Source of the DNA: Owenia fusiformis
Taxonomy: Eukaryota > Annelida > Polychaeta > Sabellida > Oweniidae
Direction: 5' to 3'
DNA: 64,000 bases
Assembly (NCBI GenBank): GCA_903813345.2
Contig: CAIIXF020000004.1
Coordinates: 1,280,513-1,344,512 of the forward strand
Part shown: positions 1-11,562 of the stretch, in pieces
How the letters are laid out: each line of letters opens with the position of its first letter
Position numbering within the stretch: position 1 is the first letter of the stretch
Program-made: the position numbers and the translations under genes
Notes under the pieces: model-generated
The model's input: the letters and a program-made list of their open reading frames with translations, nothing else
What the model was told of the DNA's origin: nothing
The model's database searches: none

Positions 1-105
1 TTCTAAGTTTTACCGTGCTACATTTAAAATTGGCACACACATTTCATCAATGTTGCTTTCCAGAGTTTTTGGACCCATAAAATGTCAAATGTTTGAGAAT
101 TTTAC

Positions 106-291
106 CTTTGATCCAACTCCTAACAAACTGCCCCCATAGTTGCGCATTATGCTCCGGCTCTTTGTCATTGAGTTCTTGAATGATTGTATGTAAGATGCGT
201 TGAACCGTATGATGATCATTGCACCTTTGGAGGAGCGGGGAGAGCTGAAAGGTGAGGTGTCCTTTCCAGGGGTTTTGGTACGAGGTGACTG
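106..291 (-). CDS. Candidate internal exon of an unidentified minus-strand gene
   Basis: On the minus strand a strong pyrimidine tract ending in CAG lies just before 291, and a donor (AAG|GTAAAA) follows 106. The 186-bp interval is open, 62 codons in phase 0. That frame gives a Ser/Pro/Thr-rich start (SPRTKTPGKDTSPFSSPRSS) and then a basic stretch ending GSLLGVGSK. A second minus-strand frame is also open across the whole interval, so the frame is uncertain. Base composition is richer in G+C than the flanks. I do not recognise the protein. The remaining exons would lie left of the window or be too short to see. Confidence 0.45.
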
Positions 292-534
292 CTGGAAAGG
301 AAAAAAGACACTGCACTTTTGCCAATCATCCATACAGTCACTTGATAATAAGAAGCCAGCATTGGGAGTAAGTCACCCCTCCCTCTTACATTCTGTAGCC
401 TATATAGGGAATATTAGAGAGTGGGTGACGTACTCCCTGTGATAGCCAGTTATAGTTGCAATCCTTTTTGTTGAAGCACAACATCTAAATAAGGCAGTTG
501 ACTAGGGCTAATTAGCTTAAGACTGAATTCGTTA

Positions 535-674
535 TGCCTTGGTCACATTTGCTCCGATTTTCACAACTGCACCCGGGCGACTGAGTATTTTGTTCAAAAT
601 TGAATACAATATTGAACAAAACACTCAATCCGCCTGGCGCCGGCTGATGGATCGGAGCAAATGTGACGAGGGCA
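535..674. mobile_element. Palindromic MITE, Harbinger-like, copy 1
   Basis: A 140-bp near-perfect fold-back. The ends read TGCCTTGGTCACATTTGC and its inverted partner (one or two mismatches), the middle contains an inverted pair around GAGTATTTTGTTCAA, and the element is flanked by TTA on both sides. Two relatives occur at 49062-49204 (flanked by TAA) and 49383-49493. A 3-bp TWA target duplication is characteristic of PIF/Harbinger elements. No coding capacity. Confidence 0.75.
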
Positions 675-675
675 T

Positions 676-2950
676 TACTGCAGTGTAAATGGTGTAAATG
701 AAGGTGCATGATAATATTGGTTACTTTACCTGTGGGGTATGCCCCCTGCTGTTAGCTGCACTTCCCCTGGGGGTAGTCTGGGTGGCGCATGTGTGGTTAA
801 CATGGTGGGATACCTGTGCAAAAGACATCTCGCTACAATAGTAAAATATCCATTATTAAAAAATAGAACATTCCATCAATAAGCCCTCATAAAAGAACAG
901 TTTTTTATTTTTCTAAAAATGTATTGTAGTAGTGGTGGGAAAAAACTCCAAATGACATCTTGCATGAAAATAAGAAATAAATATCTTGTGACGAAATGTT
1001 GCTAAGTCAGATTTCAAGTTTTTTGTGGAGGAGGAGTGCGGAAGGCCTGTTTGAAATGGAAAACTTGAGGGAAAATGAAAATATTTTCATAGAATTTTAC
1101 CTTATTGACTTTACCATGGAAACATGAAGAGAACTAAGGTTAAAAGGATGGATGAATGTTTATATACAATTAAACAAATATTGGTATTCCTTGTAAAAGT
1201 ATTTTCATAAGCCTTGTGTATAAATACATGATTGTATACTTCAAACTTTACATGTTATACACTGAGTACATTCGGACATCAATAAATTAGTGAATCCCCC
1301 CCCCCCCATTATCATCACCAAACTAATGAAGACTTTTCAACAAATTAATGGATTGTGAATTTTTCAGATTTTGGAAAGTGACTTGTTAACTGAGCTTTAA
1401 AATAACTTGACAGGTGAATGTTTCCATAAAGGATTATCTCAATCAGTAGCATACATAAATGTGCTTGTATTTTGCAAAGTAAAAGTAGCTTTCCCTGTTG
1501 ATTTACCAAATTACTTTGATCCAATTCTTGTTATATCTAGAGGGTATGAAACATCCTAAGGTAGTTCCGCATGATGTGAAGTTTCATGTAATTTTCACAA
1601 TTATAATTAACAAAAATTGATGAAATGTTCAATATATTCTCAATTTAAAAGCATATTTCCACATTATTAAAGGAATTGAAATGACATTTCCTCACACATT
1701 TCCTCACACCATGTTTTTGACTTTTTGTAATCATGTAGAACTACCTTAATTAAAACAATAGTGTTTTTGTATTTGTATTGGGAGACAAGTCATATTTCAT
1801 CCCTAGGAGGTAGATTAAATTCAAATGCAGCCCATATCAGAAAAAAACAAAATGCACGCATAGTTATCATGAGGACTATATGAGGTGTTTTTTAAGATTA
1901 ATAAAATGATGAATGAAAGCTGAGACTAACATAAAATAACATGGAGAAATATCACATATCTTAACTCTGACCTTGTAATACAATCACATAGTAGTAATGA
2001 ACATGCATAGATATCTCAACACCAAAATAATTTAGATAAAAATATATGTACATTGGTAACCATAAACAAACTAAAGGTCATTTCAAGGTTTCTAAAAAAA
2101 CATGTGTAAAATACCTCTAAAACAGGATACCATTAAATCACCATACATCCCATGTCAGATAAATACATAAAAATACAATATAAACTTACATTTTTCAAGA
2201 ATTAATTTAACGCTGTGTTAAAATCCTAAAATGTCGCAAGTCGATTTATGCTAGGCCTATTTGTTGTTGCTATTGAATCTATAATGCAAATATATTAAGG
2301 TGAAGGTCCTTTAAACGTACCTGCCTGACATCTTTGAATAGAACCAATCAATAATCCTTTTTTATCCCATTAGGCTGTTTTTCAATCTTCCATGTTTATT
2401 TCACTGAATTTCTCTCTAAAATTTGAATGAACTAACCGATTTTTTGAGATTTTTGTACAATTTAGAGTATCTTGTTTATGTATGTGTAATTTATCATTTG
2501 ATTATTTCTCACTTTTCCACTCTATTTTGCATTTAAAAACATGACCAATTGACCACTGTATTACATTATCCCATTAGGGTGCTATTTATGTGGAGTTCTA
2601 TTACTAATATTGGAAAATCAATGAAGAATTTTTCCTGGGAATAAAGTGTACTAAAGTCATGCTTTTCCCCTTAAAATAAAGTGAAAAAATTGAATAAGGA
2701 AGAAATAAAATCTATGTATTTTAGTGTGTAATGAAGAAATTGGGGTAGTTCATGAACATTTCGTAAGATAAAGTTGCATTAAAATGGTGTGAGCCGTGAG
2801 GTGATTTTATTTGTAAAAACATAATCCATTTATCCAAGAGAAATCTTGTCTCATCTGATCTGTTGCTTGAACAAATATTATTAGATTATTGAAGTACTGT
2901 CCCGTTAACATTATGTTATGATAAATTATATATAATTGATACATTGCACA
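676..2950. other. AT-rich noncoding stretch
   Basis: No open frame with coding character, no RNA gene and no clear repeat array. Contains a short poly-C run near 1298-1308. Confidence 0.5.
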
Positions 2951-3171
2951 CTATACACTCTACTATACCTTGCATTGGGTGTTCATGAGCAACTATTTTG
3001 GCTTATTAGTAATGATTATGTTGTTTGTTTTCATTTGTCTGTTCCTTGTGAATGGTTTATCGGATGACGTTAGATGTTAATAAGATACTTTCAAAAATAT
3101 ACTAAACAATACAATTGGACAAACAGAGTACCTTATGCATTTCTAGGGGTTAGGTATAGTAGAGTGTATAG
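2951..3171. mobile_element. MITE with ACTCTACTATACC ends, copy 1
   Basis: About 220 bp with terminal inverted repeats around CTATACACTCTACTATACCT. A second copy lies in the opposite orientation at 52829-53042 and shares the interior (for example the region containing GCATTTCTAGG and GTTTAGTATATTTTTGAAAG when oriented alike). Noncoding. Confidence 0.7.
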
Positions 3172-3668
3172 GTACAATTATCGATAATCAATACAATAAT
3201 TTACAATACATTTATTGATACAATATTGTGTTGTGCATAGAACTTAACTGCTCATGGAATTATTTTCTAGAATGGTCATAAATGTAACTGGTTAATATTG
3301 AAGATTAATTTATACAAAGTAAAGTGCTCATTTTAAGAAATCTATTTTGCTAAAAATGTTAATCTCAATGTTTTGAATACCTGTTCAGTTTAGCTGCATG
3401 GAGAATTAACAAAAAAATATTCAAAAATATTTTATCTCTTCTAAAGTGTTTATAGGGCTATTACTATTGTGATATTGTGGATCAAAACGGTTCAGTTGCT
3501 ATAGCAGCGAACTAAATATGTCACAACACAAACTGCATGTTCCAAAGTATGAGTACAATAAACTCATTTGTGGACAGGGTACACTCAAGGGGTCTGAAGA
3601 TGTACAGAACATTTATCTAATTTGAACACCAATGGGACTGGTTGAAAGTGTCTGATTTAGCAGTGTAC

Positions 3669-4108
3669 AGTTCTAAGTTTTCTTACGATGTAAACCAATG
3701 GGAGAAATAGTTCTAAGTTTTCTTACTATGTGAACCAATGGGAGAAACAGTTCTAAGTTTTCTTACTATGTGAACCAATGGGAGAAATAGTTCTAAGTTT
3801 TCTTACTATGTGAACCAATGGGAGAAATAGTTCTAAGTTTTCTTACTATGTGAACCAATGGGAGAAATAGTTCTAAGTTTTCTTACTATGTGAACCAATG
3901 GGAGAAATAGTTCTAAGTTTTCTTACTAAGTGAACCAATGGGAGAAATAGTTCTAAGTTTTCTTACTAAGTGAACCAATGGGAGAAATAGTTCTAAGTTT
4001 TCTTACTAAGTGAACCAATGGGAGAAATAGTTCTAAGTTTTCTTACTATGTGAACCAATGGGAGAAATAGTTCTAAGTTTTCTTACTATGTAAACCAATG
4101 GGAGAAAT
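3669..4108. repeat. 40-bp minisatellite, 11 copies
   Basis: The motif starting AGTTCTAAGTTTTCTTACTA and ending GAACCAATGGGAGAAAT recurs every 40 bp exactly from 3669 to 4108. The only changes are single substitutions (TATG/TAAG/CGATG variants). Confidence 0.95.
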
Positions 4109-5960
4109 TCTTAAACGGAGAAATTTTGGGATTAGAGTAGGTTGTCAGATATGCAGATTTTACAGCATAACACAAAGAACATACCCCTAGTCTTGCATCA
4201 AGCCCTTGAGTAACCCCCTCCCAAAAACTATAATAAAAACCTGTTACACTGCGATTTACTTGGAATGGGGGGGGGGGGGGGCAACATAAACTTGATATAA
4301 GACTAACTACCTTCAAAAAATCATCAAACAGAATTTTTAATGTAACAATCAACTATTTTATACACATATATTGCAGCATAAATACAGTACTTAAATATAT
4401 ATAATTTACAAATACATCTATACAAATATGTTACATCGTTATTACAATATTGTACATGTGTTTATCTGAAAATAATTTCTCTATGATTGACCAACCAATT
4501 GATATGTACATATGAGGTACATTGCATAGAAAATCACAAGAATTCAATATGTCCTTTATTAGAGAGGTTTCGGGCAACCTTACTGGCCACACAAATCTTA
4601 CCTTGAGACCCTGGACCCCCCCCTCATTATCTACTTCAACAATAGTTATCGAAGTAAGGGGGGGGGGGGTCTTGAAGTAAGACTATAGCCCAACTACCGG
4701 TATATCCATAATTGAAAATAATGCAAACATGCACTTTCAAATTTTACATCAATTCATGGGAAAAGCTAGCTATTAGTGTGTGAAGAAATTGCATCATCAA
4801 AATGATACAGAAAAGTATGCCTTCATGTTCTTTCCACTAAAATGGTGAAAAGTATTTATGATAGAAATATAACATTTATCAATTCCTATAAAAGCATGAT
4901 TTTTAATAATCCACTTTCTTTTTAACATATATTTTTATACGAAAGACCTTAACGTCACATTCACTCATTAAATTAACTCCTGTTCAAACATTGAATGAGG
5001 AATGAACAACTTGGGAAGCAAAGCCCCAATGGGCAATACTAACTCTCCTGTCACACTATAAATTGAGAACATAGGGAGGGGCATATTGTCTCAAAATACA
5101 TTAAATTTGAAATACTGAGGATGGAATTTCTTAAAAAATCCAATAGATAATTGTTGGAAAATTAATATTCATTATGCATCAAGACATTATGAATTATCAT
5201 TGAGAGGAACAATCTTTATGTACAAGGGAGTTTGGAACTGTGATTGGGTTTCACATACAAATATATATACTTTATATAGTATTTTAAAATCATATCTACT
5301 TATGCACATGTACAATACGAGCATATTTTAGAACATCAAAATATGCCACATTTAAACAAATCATACTTTTCAAATTGACTTTGGTATGTTGTATGTTCAT
5401 TAGTCAATCTACATACCATTTAACATATTGTGTTAATACTAAAATTTCAATCCATAAAATCCACATATGATGAAATTACCGATTTGATGAATAATTGAAT
5501 AAAAAATACTTCCCAAACATTTCATCATTCTTGCAACTGGTCTCTAAAATCAAATGTGTATATCAGTTAAAGGCTCCATGTAGAGTTTAAACCCCTGTTG
5601 CTTATTGCACAGGGCCTTTAACAATTAAAGTCATCTAACTCATGGTATGCATGACCACAGACAGATGGCAGCACTGGAGATATATTGCTTTAAAAGAGAT
5701 CTAGCACAAACATTGATATATACAAAGATAAACCAATCATATACTGAATCTTGAGTGTCTTAAATAGTTTTAAATGTCTCTTGCTGTACAAAAATGACTC
5801 ATACAACTGTATTGATAAATAAATAAAATTGACTAGATTTCTAAAAGAATACTAAATATATGCACGATAGGGGTGGTATTAAAAATTGATGTTTTACAAC
5901 CCCCAAATACTATGCATATTTTATTAGCTGTCAAAGCACCTAGTACTAAATAGTGTAGTA
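4109..5960. other. AT-rich noncoding stretch with poly-G/poly-C hairpin
   Basis: No gene seen. It holds a 16-nt G run near 4266-4281 and an inverted repeat at about 4590-4685, where GAGACCCTGGACCCCCCC pairs with GGGGGGGGGGTCTTGAAG. A related inverted repeat lies at about 7585-7670. Confidence 0.5.
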
Positions 5961-6625
5961 GTTCAATTATTTATGCATAAGCAGGCCCGTAGCCAAGGGT
6001 TTTTGAGGGGGCTAAAGCCCCCCCCCCCCCCACTGGAAAAAGCATGATTGACAGTTTTTTAAAATTGTCATATTATACCCTCAAATACTGTACATGATTT
6101 ACTAGCTGCCCAAGCTTGTACTAAAACATAGCAATAGTTTAGTATATGAAGCAGGCCCGTAGCCTGGGGGTTTTAAGGGGGTTAAAGCCCCCCCCCCTGG
6201 AAAAAGCATGAGTGAGGTTTTTTAAAATTTTCATATTACACCCTCAAATACTGTACATGATTTACTAGCTGCCCAAGCTTGTACTAAAACATAGCAATAG
6301 TTTAGTATATGAAGCAGGCCCGTAGCCTGGGGGTTTTAAGGGGGTTAAAGCCCCTCTGGAAAAAGCATGAGTGAGGTTTTTTAAAATAGTCATATTACAC
6401 CCTCAAATACTGTACATGATTTACTAGCTGCCCAAGCTTGTACTAAAAAATTGCAATACATGTAGTTTAATATATATGTATAATCAGGCCCATAGCCCGG
6501 GGGTTTTGAGGGGCCTCAACACCCCCCCCCCCTGGAAAAAGCTGATTAGGGACCTGCATGAGTTAGAGTTTTTTGAAATTGTCATATTACACCCTCCAAT
6601 ACTGTATATGTTTTACTAGCAGCCC
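5960..6625. repeat. Tandem repeat of ~165 bp, four diverged copies
   Basis: The segment beginning GCAGGCCCGTAGCC, followed by a G-rich and then a C-rich run (GGGGGTTTTAAGGGGG ... CCCCCCCC) and then ACACCCTCAAATACTGTA, recurs at about 5982, 6151, 6313 and 6484. The run lengths differ between copies. Related GTAGCCAGGG sequences occur singly near 12520 and 16232, so the unit belongs to a dispersed family. Confidence 0.85.
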
Positions 6626-6963
6626 AAGCAGCTATTGGGTTATTTTCACAAGTTCCATGTAATGATAGGCCCCTATAAGATAATTGTTTAGTGGAATCCA
6701 TCTTTTGAAAATGAAACCAGAAAATAGCTACAACAAGGGGACCGGGGGGGGGGGGGGGGTGGAATAACTTGGTATGCAATTACTTTTAAAGTCTTATGGC
6801 CTAAATGTTCAACTAAAACTCATCCTCCGACCAAACTGCAGCCTCTATACCAGCACTCATGCAATTTGGGATCTTGAGACTCTTCGAACAAATAAATAAA
6901 AAATACATATATACATATACCCTCTACATAAATAAATACAAACTGATATTTACCTCTATAAAT

Positions 6964-7550
6964 GCCCATGTACATGATTAGACACAAGGCTGCCAATTGT
7001 ATTACAGAACATGTACATGTACATGATTAGACACAAGGCTGCCAATTGTATAACAGAACATGTACATGATTAGACACAAGGCTGCCAATTGTATAACAGA
7101 ACATGTACATGATTAGACACAAGGCTGCCAATTGTATTACAGAACATGTACCTGATTAGACACTAGGCTGCCAATTGTATTACAGAACATGTACATGATT
7201 AGACACAAGGCTGCCAATTGTATTACAGAACATGTACATGTACATGATTAGACCCAAGGCTGCCAATTGTATTACAGAACATGTACATGATTAGACACAA
7301 GGCTGCCAATTGTATTACAGAACATGTACATGATTAGACACTAGGCTGCCAATTGTATTACAGAACATGTACATGATTAGACACAAGGCTGCCAATTGTA
7401 TTACAGAACATGTACATGTACATGATTAGACCCAAGGCTGCCAATTGTATTACAGAACATGTACATGTACATGATTAGACACAAGGCTGCCAATTGTATT
7501 ACAGAACATGTACATGTACATGATTAGACACAAGGCTGCCAATTGTATTT
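6964..7550. repeat. 43-bp minisatellite, ~13 copies
   Basis: The unit CATGATTAGACACAAGGCTG + CCAATTGTATTACAGAACATGTA repeats about 13 times. Some units carry an extra 6-bp ACATGT, giving 49 bp. Copies are nearly identical. Confidence 0.95.
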
Positions 7551-7910
7551 TGTGCACATTTTGTTTCTTCTAAACTCTCAATGTTAGTCTTGCTTTAAGA
7601 CCCCCCCCCCCAACTTCAACAGCAGGTAGCAGATAAGATGGGGGGTCTAGGGTCTTGAAGCAAGGCGACCCAATGTGCATTTTACACAATACTGATCTAA
7701 CAAACAGTGTATTTCCTAAGCATCAGTCCATTGGACAAATCTGGTGATGTTGACTCTGGACAGACGAGTTATTTCAACCAGCCAGTCCACAAGACCGATG
7801 GTTAAGGTATGCACCAAATTCTTAACTCAAACATTGGTCCGATCTATATACTTCATTTCCTCAAGATTGTTTTCATCATCGTATTGAAACTCTTGAAAAC
7901 AACACAATTT

Positions 7911-9640
7911 CACACCCGGTGATCGTGAAAATGGGACGGAGGGGGGAGCAAGCAATTTCTGGTAGAAAAATGAACAAATCTGCAAAAATTATTTTTTCAA
8001 GAAAAGGTTTATGATTTAATTGCTAAATGAATAGGCGCACGGTATGGTAAAATATGTCGTGTATTCTACGAATTTTTTTTAGCCGATTCTCTTCTTAGGT
8101 ATAAGATCTATTAAAAAAGGCGCAATGCCACCAACGTGCAAAAGTCAATGTTTTTGCTTTAAATCAAGCATCAATGGTCTACACAACCTGCAATAAATAT
8201 TTGTAAGTGACATTATCATCATAAAATTAATGACCTTAATGACTTTGCAAAATACGTTTCCATACGTTGTATAAAAAATAATCGAAAATAATTAGAATGG
8301 GACGGAGGGGGGGAGGGGACGGAGGGGGGGGGGGAGCAAAATGTCTATACGACATGATGAGAGATGTTACTTCACTTCCCATTTTCTCCTCAATTACATT
8401 GAGTTAGGAATTGATAACAAGTTGTATTTGTAGTTAGATTTATTTAGGATTATCAAAATCTTGGAGGAGAGCGTTTATCTTTATATGTGTATAATAGTTT
8501 TTATTTTTTGAAGACTTATCATAAAAATGTAGACATCGCATCATATTTCTATTTGGACATGCACGTTTTCGAGTAAGCAGTTACTAAAGTTGTTTCATTA
8601 TTAACCTCGCTACCAGATATCTAGTATATGTTAATATTTTTGATTATTTTGGGTTTCAGCAGATGTAGAATTTAGACTAAATAATCTGCCAGGAAGTTTC
8701 CCAATTAGTGTACCCAATCATACCATGGGCACATTGCCTATTACGCCAAATACTGTACTGTACTTTGCACATATTTTCTCACATAAAGTGTAATATATGT
8801 ATTTATTATGCAATATGCATCTCACATTTAGTGCAATATAGGTCGTGAGTTGGAGACGCGTGAGCTTCTTGTATTTATTCAATTCTGCATAATTAAAATA
8901 TATCGCATAATTAATAACAAGTAGATTGTTACTTCGCTGTGAATAACTTACATTTTCGCTGAAACTTACATGTCCAAAGTGTGATGTGCTGTGTATGATA
9001 TGCCTACAAATCAGCAAGTAAAAACGTTAAGACAGGTAAACATTTATAGATAAACAGTCTCCTGGAATGTTTTGCCAACCTTAATTTGACCCCTCTAACT
9101 AAACCTAACAAGTACAACATGTTATCAATTCCTGACCCTTTGTAATTGAGGAGATAATGGGAAAATCTGGATATAAAGTATCAAGTAACATCTCATATCA
9201 TATCTTATAGACATATTGCTCCCCCCCTCCGTCCCCTCCCCCCTCCGTCCCATTTTAATTATTTTCGATTATTTTTTATACAACGTATGGAAACATATTT
9301 TGTAAAGTCATTAAGGTCATTTATTTTATGATGATAATGTCACTTACAAATATTTATTGCAGGTTGTGTAGACCGTTGATGCTTGATTTAAAGCAAAAAC
9401 ATTGACTTTTGCACGTTGGTGGCGTTGCGCCTTTTTTAATAGATCTTATACCTAAGAAGAGAATCGGCTAAAAAAAATTTGTAGAATACGCGACATATTT
9501 TACCATACCGTGCGCCTATTCGTTTAGCAATTTAATCATAAACCTTTTCTTGAAAAAATAATTTTTGCAGATTTGTTCATTTTTCTACCAGAAATTGCTT
9601 GCTCCCCCCCTCCGTCCCATTTTCACGATCACCGAGTGTG
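7911..9640. mobile_element. Fold-back transposon with ~510-bp inverted arms
   Basis: The left arm (7911 to about 8425) and right arm (about 9120 to 9640) are inverted copies with high identity. They share ends CACACCCGGTGATCG / CACACTCGGTGATCG, G-rich GGGACGGAGGGGGG motifs at two places per arm and long unique stretches. The direct repeat AATTT flanks both ends (7906-7910 and 9641-9645), consistent with a 5-bp target-site duplication. The ~700-bp centre contains no recognisable transposase; its longest open frame (8718-9017, minus) has no recognisable motif. Superfamily not assigned. Confidence 0.85.
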
Positions 9641-9645
9641 AATTT

Positions 9646-11155
9646 TAAAAATGATGGGATTAAATAGTAGTATAAACAATCCCAGGTGAAGAAACTGAAT
9701 TTATTTTCATCTAGTATATTCAAAGTAAGTTCCGATTTTTTTTGCTAGAAAATGGTACTGGTACTGAAGTAGGTGAAAATGAGTATAACAACAGGGCTAC
9801 GAAAAACAAGACATGACAAGGAACGTAAAAATAGGGCTAGTAGGCCTAATAGTCACGGTAATTTTAAGGACTGGTACAAAGTTACAGGTCCAGGTGACAG
9901 ATGATGCTTAAGCCTGGACTGGCTGAAATTATGATTTTGCCGGTCTGTTGGTCCTGTGAGTTATACTCGCTTAGGAAAAACACTGCTTACATATCATGTA
10001 ACTACTAATCTAACATATCATATAACTTTTCATGATATATAGTTCATATAATATATCATATCATGCATGATATATCATATCATTTGTTTCAATATCATAT
10101 CATATACAACACTGCACTAAGAAGACCATATAAGGCCTGATAAATACAACAACACACAAACCGAACAATTTACTGATCATTGGAGAACCAATGCAAGATT
10201 TCAGTCCTACCGAAAAACATTATTACTTTTTGAGGTTGATCTCTCTCTCCCCCAAAAATTGAATTGTGCGTTTATTGATTTTTCCTAACTTAAATCCCTT
10301 TCTTGTAAATCTACGCAGGAAGGAGTATAGACAGGATTCAAATATAGGTGAGGTGAATATGAATATACATTAATATTCATATTTGCCTCATATTCATATT
10401 TGCCTCGATCATATTCATATTTGCCTCATATTCATATTTGCCTCATATTCATATTTGCCTCACCTGTTTTGGGATCATGGCTCTGCCTCAGACAGATCTG
10501 AATGTGGAGATTCAGAAAAGCTTAAAAGAAAATAAACTTTTAAGCTTTAAGGTTGATTTTAAATTTAGCAGAAATAAATTTGGAAAAAAGACCAGGTGAA
10601 CAGACTTTTTTTCACAATATTAATACTACTAATAATATATGCAAAGAGGGTTCATCAGAACTGCTCATGAACATGTGAATCAATTTGACTCGGTTCTTTC
10701 GTATTCACTGTTCCATGTAGACAGGTGTTACTTATAGAGAGATGTTTCCCCATGACAGCTTGTACTATCCCCATGCCCCAGGACTGATGCTTATATAGTA
10801 CCCTGCTAATGTAATTCATTCTGTACAAATAGAAGTAGTATTTATGCAAACATGATTATAAATGATATGAGAAATTTTGTATTATTGTTGTGAAAATGTA
10901 AGGTTGAATATTCTTTGATTATTTTCAAATTAAGTAATTCTTGATATTTTTGTCAAAATTTCAACTTACACCTTTAAATATATTTCCAATCTGACTTGTT
11001 ATTTCTGTTGTAGTACATCACGTGATGTATATATTTCATTGTACATTTCATGTAGTACAGAACATGTGTACTACTAGAAGTACTAGAGGTATGTACACTA
11101 CATACAACACTAACCTTTACAGGAAGTACAGCATGCTTCATGCACAATACATGTA
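9646..11155. other. Noncoding stretch downstream of the PPM1L-like gene
   Basis: No gene recognised. Contains an AT-rich ATATCATATCAT-type patch near 10000-10110 and a short tandem repeat of ATATTCATATTTGCCTC (17-18 bp, about five copies) at 10368-10462. Confidence 0.5.
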
Positions 11156-11159
11156 GTAT

Positions 11160-11505
11160 AGGAAATTTTGACATATGTAGTACAGTACATTTGCAGTATA
11201 GTACATATGCAACATGTACATATATATGTAGTACAGTACATTTGCAGCATAATAAATATGCAACATGTACATATATATGTAGTACAGTACATTTACAACA
11301 TAGTACATATGCAACATGTACATATATATGTAGTACAGTACATTTGCAGCATAATAAATATGCAACATGTACATATATATGTAGTACAGTACATTTACAG
11401 CATAGTACATATGCAACATGTACATATATATGTAGTACAGTACATCTATAGCATAGTACATATGCAACATGTACATATATATGTAGTACAGTACATTTAC
11501 AGCAC
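11160..11505. repeat. 51-bp palindromic minisatellite in the presumed PPM1L 3' region
   Basis: The unit containing GCAACATGTACATATATATG and TAGTACAGTACATTTGCAGC repeats every 51 bp, about 6.5 times. Most of each unit is self-complementary (ACATGTACATATATATGTAGTAC-like), so single strands can fold into hairpins. It begins about 60 bp past the phosphatase stop codon (11563, minus strand) and may be transcribed as 3' UTR. Long open frames on both strands are by-products of the repeat. Confidence 0.93.
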
Positions 11506-11562
11506 ATGGAGTAGATTAGTTCATGTGCATTTACAATATTTCTCAGTTGTTAAAATATTATT

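Noticed and set aside
3669-7550. CRISPR-like regular repeats
   Set aside because: The direct repeats have no unique spacers, and the genome is clearly eukaryotic.
8718-9017. 99-aa open frame in the centre of the fold-back element
   Set aside because: No transposase motif, AT-rich composition and low complexity; probably chance.
7911-9640. ProtoRAG/Transib-type element (CAC ends, 5-bp target duplication)
   Set aside because: The heptamer is CACACCC/CACACTC rather than CACWRTG-like, the TSD is AT-rich rather than GC-rich, and no RAG-like or Transib transposase fragment is visible.
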